DNA of 5,424 nt from Calditrichia bacterium (GTDB lineage: Bacteria; Calditrichota; Calditrichia; JAJRVZ01). Within the stretch, counting starts at the first letter, position 1. Each line of letters starts with the position of its first letter. A program made the translations under genes and the position numbers. Positions 4,910 to 5,424 of the stretch are shown in pieces. The notes beneath the pieces are model-generated. The model had not been told where the DNA came from. It saw nothing but the letters and a program-made list of their open reading frames with translations, and made no database searches. The stretch spans positions 1 through 5,424 of the forward strand of contig DAOWAQ010000153.1 of the NCBI GenBank assembly GCA_030634505.1. Reading direction: 5' to 3'.

Positions 4910-5424
4910 AAATCTTGATCATTTTAATAATTTGTCAAATAAAGTATTATTAAAGAATGTACAGGCAATAGACAGATCTGAAAAATTAGATAAGAAATGT
5001 CATATTGAATTCACTGGTGGAAAAATTTCCCAATTACATGATCAAGTACCTGAAAATTTTAATGATGAAATTATAGATTGTAAGGACGCAATAGTAATGC
5101 CTGGTTTCTTTGACATGCATGTACATCTAAGAGAACCTGGAAGAGAAGATGAAGAAACAATTATTTCCGGAAGTTTTGCCGCGGCAAATGGCGGATTTAC
5201 AGGTGTTGCATGCATGCCAAATACAGACCCGCCAATCCATACTCAGGAAATTGTTAATTATATTAAAAAACAAGCAGCCGATTTGTTGGTTGATGTATAT
5301 CCGATAGCAGCAATTACTAAAAATAGAAAAGGTGAAGAGCTTGCACCGATTGCAGAATTGGTACATGCCGGAGCGGTAGCAATCTCGGATGATGGATCAC
5401 CTGTTATGAATGCTGAAGTTATGA
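4890..5424 (+). CDS. pyrC: Dihydroorotase, type I, N-terminal part
   Basis: Dihydroorotase closes carbamoyl-aspartate to dihydroorotate, the third pyrimidine step. The window shows 178 residues of a protein normally about 420-430 long; the rest lies beyond the end. The metal-binding signature PGFFDMHVHLREPG (71-84) gives His77 and His79. CMPNTDPP (108-115) and AISDDGSPV (164-172) follow, the latter holding the conserved Asp-Asp of type I enzymes about 90 residues after the HxH, as expected. This is the class I/allantoinase-like form, not the E. coli short class II form. GGAGG (4880-4884) lies 5 nt before the ATG, inside the end of pyrB, so the two are translationally coupled. The first 17 or so residues (MLQNKIENLDHFNNLSN) are an extension before the usual start of the family near VLLKNVQAID; no other ATG with a ribosome site is seen in frame. 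Confidence 0.96.
   Translation, partial: MLQNKIENLDHFNNLSNKVLLKNVQAIDRSEKLDKKCHIEFTGGKISQLHDQVPENFNDEIIDCKDAIVMPGFFDMHVHLREPGREDEETIISGSFAAANGGFTGVACMPNTDPPIHTQEIVNYIKKQAADLLVDVYPIAAITKNRKGEELAPIAELVHAGAVAISDDGSPVMNAEVM

Noticed and set aside
5127..5366. Minus-strand frame inside pyrC
   Set aside because: It is antisense to the conserved dihydroorotase motifs, with a Cys/Asn-rich product typical of shadow frames.

Overview
The window is AT-rich (by eye about one third G+C) and densely coded on the + strand. It looks like a Gram-negative bacterium, because it carries a CpoB/YbgF-like lipoprotein with a lipobox next to the rod-shape peptidoglycan genes. An uncultivated lineage of the Fibrobacterota-Chlorobiota-Bacteroidota / Marinimicrobia type would fit, but that is a guess from gene order and style, not a measured placement.

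Layout. Positions 1-2055 hold the end of the elongasome transpeptidase PBP2 (mrdA) followed 4 nt later by the glycosyltransferase RodA. After 98 nt comes a TPR lipoprotein (2154-2993) with a coiled coil. Then there is a 420-nt gene-free stretch (2994-3413), followed by a tightly packed pyrimidine operon: pyrR (3414-3971), pyrB (3971-4909, 1-nt overlap) and the start of pyrC (4890 onward, 20-nt overlap, cut by the window end).

The most interesting part is the pyr leader. It contains two good sigma-70-like promoter candidates, 3124-3152 and 3175-3203. Downstream is a stem-loop at 3267-3298 whose hexaloop CAGAGA fits the PyrR-binding consensus CNGNGA, with the expected upper stem, A-rich internal bulge and lower stem. 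Then comes a 10-codon leader ORF (3304-3336) with its own Shine-Dalgarno, and finally a strong intrinsic terminator (3335-3371) just before pyrR. The leader ORF's Shine-Dalgarno is the 3' arm of the PyrR-binding stem, and its stop codon sits on the first bases of the terminator stem.

This suggests translation-coupled attenuation. PyrR with UMP/UTP bound would fold the RNA, hide the leader ribosome site and let the terminator form. Without PyrR, a ribosome on the leader ORF would cover the terminator's 5' arm and allow read-through into pyrRBC. This differs from the pure RNA antiterminator switch of Bacillus and resembles the scheme I recall being proposed for the Thermus pyr cluster.

At the start of the gap (2994-3124) nothing firm is seen except two tiny overlapping minus-strand ORFs, one with a good ribosome site.
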